Shown: piece by piece, positions 59,526 through 64,000 of the stretch | How the letters are laid out: every line of letters begins with the position of its first letter | Position numbering within the stretch: the first letter of the stretch is position 1 | DNA from: Globodera rostochiensis | Lineage: Eukaryota > Nematoda > Chromadorea > Rhabditida > Heteroderidae | Assembly (NCBI GenBank): GCA_018350325.1 | Contig: JAEVLN010000012.1 | Span: 2,563,991-2,627,990, forward strand | DNA: 64,000 bases | Direction of reading: 5' to 3' | Translations under genes and position numbers: made by a program | Notes under the pieces: generated by a model | Seen by the model: the letters and a program-made list of their open reading frames with translations, nothing else | Databases searched by the model: none | Told to the model about the DNA's origin: nothing

Positions 59526-59675
59526 CTCGCAATCATCCCCGCGTACACATTCTTGAACACTTCGTACAGCCCCAATGGCAGTAGGTGCCCAGCCTATGGC
59601 CAGGCCGCGGACGCCCTCCTCCCGGACACTCAACTTGAAGCCGCCGATAATCCCTTTGTATTTGGCGGGATCAAC
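59526..59675 (-). pseudogene. Mitochondrial phosphate carrier (SLC25A3) exon fragment
   Basis: A single exon with AG and GT borders encodes VDPAKYKGIIGGFKLSVREE GVRGLAIGWAPTAIG, then in another frame LYEVFKNVYAGMIA. About ten codons that normally lie between (YS..GL.KFG) are missing, giving a frameshift. No other carrier exons lie nearby. A decayed copy or isolated exon. Confidence 0.65.
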
Positions 59676-60233
59676 CTGAAAAAATAAGTTACCAATATGA
59701 TCAGAAAACTCCACAAACATCGGGAATCGAGAAAATTCGAATCAAACCGTAAAATCATTGCTAGCTAATTGCAGTACCTGGATTCGACATTTGACCAAAA
59801 CGGAACAATGGAGAAGTACAAGTACACCCAGGAAACCACCACCACCACAAGACCATAGCGATTTTGATCGGAGTTTTTACGACGAGAACACGCGACAACG
59901 ATTGGTTGTTTCTTCTCAGTGGTTTCAGAAGTCAAGCGCGAAGAAAGCTCAGGCAAAAACCCAGAAATTCGAGATAATTCAATTCGATCGCGGAACAATC
60001 ATGAATTTGCACCTTTAGAACATTTCACTGACTGCGCTTTGCCACGTGGAAAACTGGTGGTGGTGGTAACTCGTAAATGTTACCCAGGGAGAATGGACGA
60101 AAGGATTAGTTGAGGGGGCGGGAAACAACAAATGCCATTTGTTTCGGAGTGAGCGGGCACAAAATGCCAATCTGACTGCCAATTTCGAATGGTTCGGAGG
60201 GGAGGGGGAGGGGGGTAGGGGTCACTACCGTCT
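59676..60233. other. Intergenic next to MITE
   Basis: Holds chance ORFs up to 86 codons on both strands (59758-60018). G-rich stretches at 60198-60220 precede the MITE. Nothing supported as coding. Confidence 0.35.
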
Positions 60234-60578
60234 GGCCACTACCGTCTCAGGAACGTTTAGCAGCTCATAACTTTTTTCAAGACTGACCAATCTTCATAAT
60301 TTTTATATCATTCGAAAGCTCTAAATGATTAGAAGATATATGTCAACAACAACGAGCCGGTTCGATGCACTATTAAAAAGTTATAAAAGAATAAATGTAA
60401 AAATCGGGCTTTTTCATAGTTTTCTGGTCATACTTTGTTCAATTTTATCCTATTCTTTTCAAATGCTTACACATAGCTTCTTCTTATTACGGCCTTTCGA
60501 ATGATATAAAGATTATGAAGATTGGTCAGACTTGAAAAAAGTTATGAGCTGCTAAACGTTCCTGAGACGGTAGTGGCC
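60234..60578. mobile_element. MITE-like element with 85-bp terminal inverted repeats
   Basis: Begins GGCCACTACCGTCTCAGGAA and ends with its reverse complement. About 85 bp of the two ends match with two mismatches. A non-coding AT-rich centre of roughly 175 bp lies between. A partial extra copy of GTCACTACCGTCT sits just outside the left end. No transposase ORF. Confidence 0.9.
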
Positions 60579-61213
60579 CGGTTCGGGGGGGGGGGGGAGT
60601 GGGCAGCAAAGTGGCGCCAATTCCGAACAAATTTACTTTATTGGTGATTGACCGCTGAACGCGAAAGCGGAGGCTGAAAATGCCAAAAACACCCATCAAA
60701 AGGGCGGCGAATGACCGTAGCGGACAGCCAGCCGACAACAAATGGTGGCACCTTTCCCATTCATTCATTGCCTACGGACACAAAACGGCGACCACCGAAC
60801 AAACAATTCCATTGGACGGCACACACACAACGCCTCGGGGGAAAAGGGTGCCAAAATTTGGGTCAAAGGCACCAAAAGAAATGACAAAAAGAGAGGAAAT
60901 TGTTAATTTAAATTCAAATGACCAACGCAGGCACTGCAAACACCAACCTTAAAATCCTGGTAAAAGTATGGTAGGCTACCGGTCTGAATCCCACTCTGAG
61001 TGGCGATTCAGTCCCGTACTGAAGCTAATATTAAGCCTAGCTAGGCCTAAGCCACCCTGACTTGGGAGTTTGTTAGGCTTAGGCCTAAGCCAACTTAAGC
61101 CCCTTATAAAAGGCAGTTTTTCAAAAGCGTACAATTGAAAATAAGATAAAAAGAAAAGAAAAAATGGTGTCTTGATGACTGGCTCTATATATGCTATGTT
61201 CGTTCGTTTTCAG
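60579..61213. other. Intergenic with TTAGGC-like patch
   Basis: About 635 bp. A 90-residue ORF at 60680-60952 has no family. At 61070-61095 the sequence GTTAGGCTTAGGCCTAAGCC contains two TTAGGC units, the nematode telomere motif, and an inverted copy. No other features. Confidence 0.35.
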
Positions 61214-62640
61214 TCAATCGGCGTTACAAAACAGGGCAATCTTTTCGTTCAGCGACATGTTCCCCTCCGGCGAGCGGTCCCCAAACACCTTAACAAACAA
61301 AACGATTTCCCTTTTAGAGTCAGTCACCCAACAAAAGCCATGGCACACATTTTCCATCTCCCCCACCAGAATCCCCTTTTTCTTACGTCCAAAACTTTGT
61401 GCTGCCGTGGTTCAATCAGTGTGATGTGCGTGTGATTGATGCCGATCAGAATGTCGTCCTGTCGATGGCGGCTGCCGGTGCCGTTGTGCTTGCCGCCGTC
61501 GCTCCCCCGCTGCTGCTGGTGGTGGTGGTGATGAAGGAAATGGTTGCGCAAGAAGGAGAAGAAACTCCCTGATAAATGACAAAAATGACAATTCATCCAG
61601 GGATTATAACAAATGGGGGGGGGGGTTGGTTTGTTCTGTAAAATATGGCATTTTTGTTGGCCCCAAATGGAGAGCCCGGAAAATTTGGGATCGCAAATTT
61701 TTATTTTTGTAATTTCCACCGCCCACTCACTCACCCAACGACAGCGTGGACTTGTTGGACTTTGTGGAAGAGCACGGACTGCTGCTGCCCGCCGAGTGAT
61801 CACTTTGATTCTCCACATCCGAACTTTGGGTTCCGCGATTTTGCAGCGGATTGTGGTGAGTGCCGCCGTTGACGCGGGGACGGACATGGGAGGAGTCGAT
61901 GGTGCCCGAATAAAAAGCTGCGCTAAAAAATGCAAATGGAAACTTCGGATTGCCTTTATGTGGGGTTCAGGCGCCAATTCGCGCAGATTATCACTAAAAA
62001 TATTGAAGAAAAGATCAAAAGTTTCTTTAAATTAAAAAACAAAACTCGCACAATTTTTTAATTTAAAAAAAGATCACACCGTTTCTCTTTGTTTCCACTT
62101 TAATGCGTTCCTGTCACTGACATGACACCCCCAAAAAATTGGCAAAATCTACGGCCAAAAGGGGGGGGGGGGACGCCGTGGGGTGAGTTGCCCCACCCCG
62201 AGGGGGGCGGCCTCACTAGAGCAAGTCCAATGCATCCTCCAGGTCTCCGCTGTACGTGCCGAACTCAATGGCCACCTGGAGGCCGACCAGCTACAGCGCT
62301 GTCTCAATGTTCACCAGGTAACGCCCGCTGAGGTACTCGTCGCGCGCGTTAAGGTACAACACTTCGGTCAGACGCTCGTACCTTTCGGTGAACTATAATG
62401 TTGAAAATAATGAAAAAAGTTCAGAATTAAAAAATCCTTTTTTATTTTACCAAAATTTCTCGGTCCAGAGTGAACAGCACATTTCGTCTCAGCACCAACA
62501 ACGGCTCGTCAAGCGCGATGTCGTCCTCCTCGGCCGTGGTGAAGCGCCGCAGGAAGGCGGGCCATTTCATGTAAACGACGTACGGAATGGGGGGGGGGGG
62601 GTTGAAGAATGGCACAACCACTGAAAATGCCAAAATGGAA
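61214..62640 (-). CDS. FERM-domain protein, KRIT1/FRMD8-like
   Basis: Minus-strand exons carry MKWPAFLRRFTTAEEDDIAL and ALDEPLLVLRRNVLFTLDRE, then FTERYERLTEVLYLNARDEY LSGRYLVNIETALQLVG, matching the FERM F2 lobe pattern of KRIT1/FRMD8 (LRRN...L..LY.EA...VL.GRY). A Ser-rich exon (QSDHSAGSSSPCSSTKSNKS) and the F3-like DDILIGINHTHITLIEPRQ follow. The last exon ends NMSLNEKIALFCNAD, TGA 61214-61216. A poly-C run falls near the first exon's start, so the N-terminus is unclear. An adaptor at the membrane is the usual role. Confidence 0.7.
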
Positions 62641-62792
62641 AACAATTTGGATTATTTTTTGTACATTTGTCGGAGTGGGAATGAATTTTGTGATTTGCAC
62701 AGATTATGTTGGCTTCCTCTTGTGGTGCCATTGACGTGGTGGGTTAATGCCGTTTTGGCGGGCCAAAAAACGGCGCCAAAACATTTAATTTG

Positions 62793-62968
62793 AAAACATT
62801 AATTTATTTCCAAATTAATAATAATTATCAATTTATTTTCAGAATTAAATAATAATTATTAATTTATTTCCAGAATAATAATAATATTAATTTATTTCCG
62901 GAATTAAATAATATATATTAATTTATTTCTTAAATAATAATTATTAATTTATTTCCAGAAAATAATAT
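62793..62968. repeat. AT-rich minisatellite
   Basis: About five imperfect copies of a 35-40 bp unit based on ATTAATTTATTTCCAGAATA ATAATA. Upstream of the second dispersed repeat. No coding potential. Confidence 0.8.
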
Positions 62969-63083
62969 TTTTAAATGCTTTTTTGTTTGCCATCTTTTCA
63001 AAACAATGAAAAAATATGGCAGGTTCGAATTTTGTTGGTGAACTTTTGAGGACAATCGAAGCGCTGTTGAAAGTGACGGAGCG

Positions 63084-63562
63084 CGGGGGCTAAAGCTTCG
63101 CCGGGTCCAAGTCGTTTATCCGAACCCTAATTTTTATAATAAATAAATATCCTTTCAATGATTGGATTCTTTTTTTCATATTTATATGAGTAATTTCGAA
63201 TTAAAAGAAGCAAATTTCTCTCATCAAAATAAATGGTAATCGTCTAACTCCTCCAATTCGTTAAGTCAAAGACTCAGAAGGCCATCGATGCAATTTAATT
63301 CTATTAAGCGCCGAAGAGAAGAAAGGTTCGGCCGAGAACCGCTTCCGGTCCGAAGGTCGAAAGCTTTATAACTTTCTTTAACCTAAACCAATTAGGTCGA
63401 AGATAATATTAAATGAAAGGATGCGATGAGTTAGTGTTATCATTAAGCTAAGCTTGCGATTGGCAATGCTTAAAGTTATGGCCAAAAAGTAAAAACTCAA
63501 AAAATGGCTATTTTTGGAGGTTTTCTGGCCTAACTTTTTTCATAGTTATCAAATCGCTTAGT
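63084..63562 (+). repeat. Dispersed repeat, copy B, with an insertion
   Basis: Second copy of the repeat at 57244. It is longer because of an extra block of about 60 bp near 63300-63365 (AGCGCCGAAGAGAAGAAAGG onward), and small AT indels elsewhere. Same orientation as copy A. Confidence 0.85.
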
Positions 63563-63690
63563 TTTTGCTTATTAATTGCTTTACTCATCGAGAACTTTTA
63601 TATGGTATACGGTTTGACCAAGTTCGGTCAGGTACAGAAAGTTATAAAGCTTTCGACATTCAGGGACAATTCGACCTTCGGACCGGTAGC
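63346..63690. mobile_element. Inverted-repeat element overlapping copy B
   Basis: The block CCGGTCCGAAGGTCGAAAGC TTTATAACTTTC (from about 63347) returns as its reverse complement at about 63636-63688, with an 18-bp interruption near ATTCAGGGACAATTCGAC. The arms bracket about 340 bp that includes the end of copy B. A MITE-like unit inserted into or derived from the repeat is likely. Confidence 0.6.
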
Positions 63691-63724
63691 CTTTACTCAT
63701 TTATATTAGCTGATCGTTCGTTCA

Positions 63725-64000
63725 TCCCCCCCCCCCCCATTGTGCCCCTCCCCCAAATTCGTCACCATAATTGCCGCAGCGCGGGATGACAAGTCCGGAC
63801 CGGACCAGCTGTAGTCAGTCGTCGCTTCCGAAACATTCGCCCGTTACCATCCCCTCCCATTCGACAAAACAGCGGGGAGGGGGAGGGAGGGGGAGGGGGG
63901 GGGGATTGCTGCTGTCGTCCATATTCGGCTTCTGCTGGTTGATAGGTGGAGGAGGGTGGGGGGGGGCGCTGTCCGTCCTCTCATCGACTCATAAAGAATA
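63725..64000. other. G/C-run rich tail of the window
   Basis: Contains a C13 run at 63726 and a G-block cluster near 63870-63905 with G3-G5 tracts separated by A, compatible with a G-quadruplex. No coding sequence recognised. Confidence 0.5.

Noticed and set aside
61324..61977. Minus-strand 217-codon ORF
   Set aside because: It reads through introns of the FERM gene; only its INHTHITL part is a true exon, and the Ser-rich exon uses another frame.

Overview
This window is nuclear DNA from a nematode. Almost every gene is broken up by short introns with GT-AG ends, and two introns can only be spliced in frame as GC-AG. Recognisable proteins match nematode repertoires: MYS-1/Tip60, PLP-1, a COSA-1/CNTD1 crossover cyclin, a ShKT-domain secreted protein, an invertebrate-type lysozyme, an HGRS-1 and a nuclear hormone receptor. 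The GC-AG introns, together with a compact gene layout and very frequent G/C homopolymers, make a tylenchid plant parasite such as a cyst nematode (Globodera/Heterodera) my best guess. That is an inference from gene structure, not a proof.

Layout. 0-7 kb (+): 3' end of a PUR-alpha protein, MYS-1 histone acetyltransferase, and an SLC22 organic-cation transporter. 7.4-10 kb (+): a tandem WGLPLN repeat protein and an unrecognised multi-exon gene. 10.4-14.5 kb (+): a nuclear hormone receptor and a secreted two-ShKT-domain protein. 14.8-23.3 kb (-): a divergent class II-like myosin heavy chain. 24.4-25.7 kb (-): COSA-1/CNTD1. 26-27.4 kb (+): CCDC51/MITOK. 27.7-30.3 kb (-): an unrecognised gene. 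32-33.6 kb (-): cytochrome c downstream of RPL-20. 34-38.9 kb (+): MRPL46, then HRS/HGRS-1. 39.2-41.2 kb (-): a DnaJ protein. 41.6-45.1 kb (+): an aldo-keto reductase and a type I membrane protein. 45.3-50.5 kb (-): ATIC, with an i-type lysozyme gene nested antisense in one intron. 50.9-56.5 kb (-): unrecognised genes. 57-64 kb: repeats, a MITE, a frameshifted FtsH-like M41 protease, a phosphate-carrier fragment and a FERM-domain gene.

The most unusual signal is a repeated architecture of introns. Tandem repeats begin exactly at the 5' splice site, and every unit carries another donor-like GT. It is seen in the myosin, in the lysozyme and in two introns of ATIC. In ATIC the repeat unit visibly includes the exon end itself, which suggests how such introns arise.

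Overall the genes are mostly housekeeping functions: chromatin, purine synthesis, mitochondrial translation and respiration, and endosomal sorting. Accessory and decayed DNA is concentrated in the last 7 kb. Exon boundaries are my own reading of frame and splice signals. Several genes have indels near G/C runs that could be assembly error.
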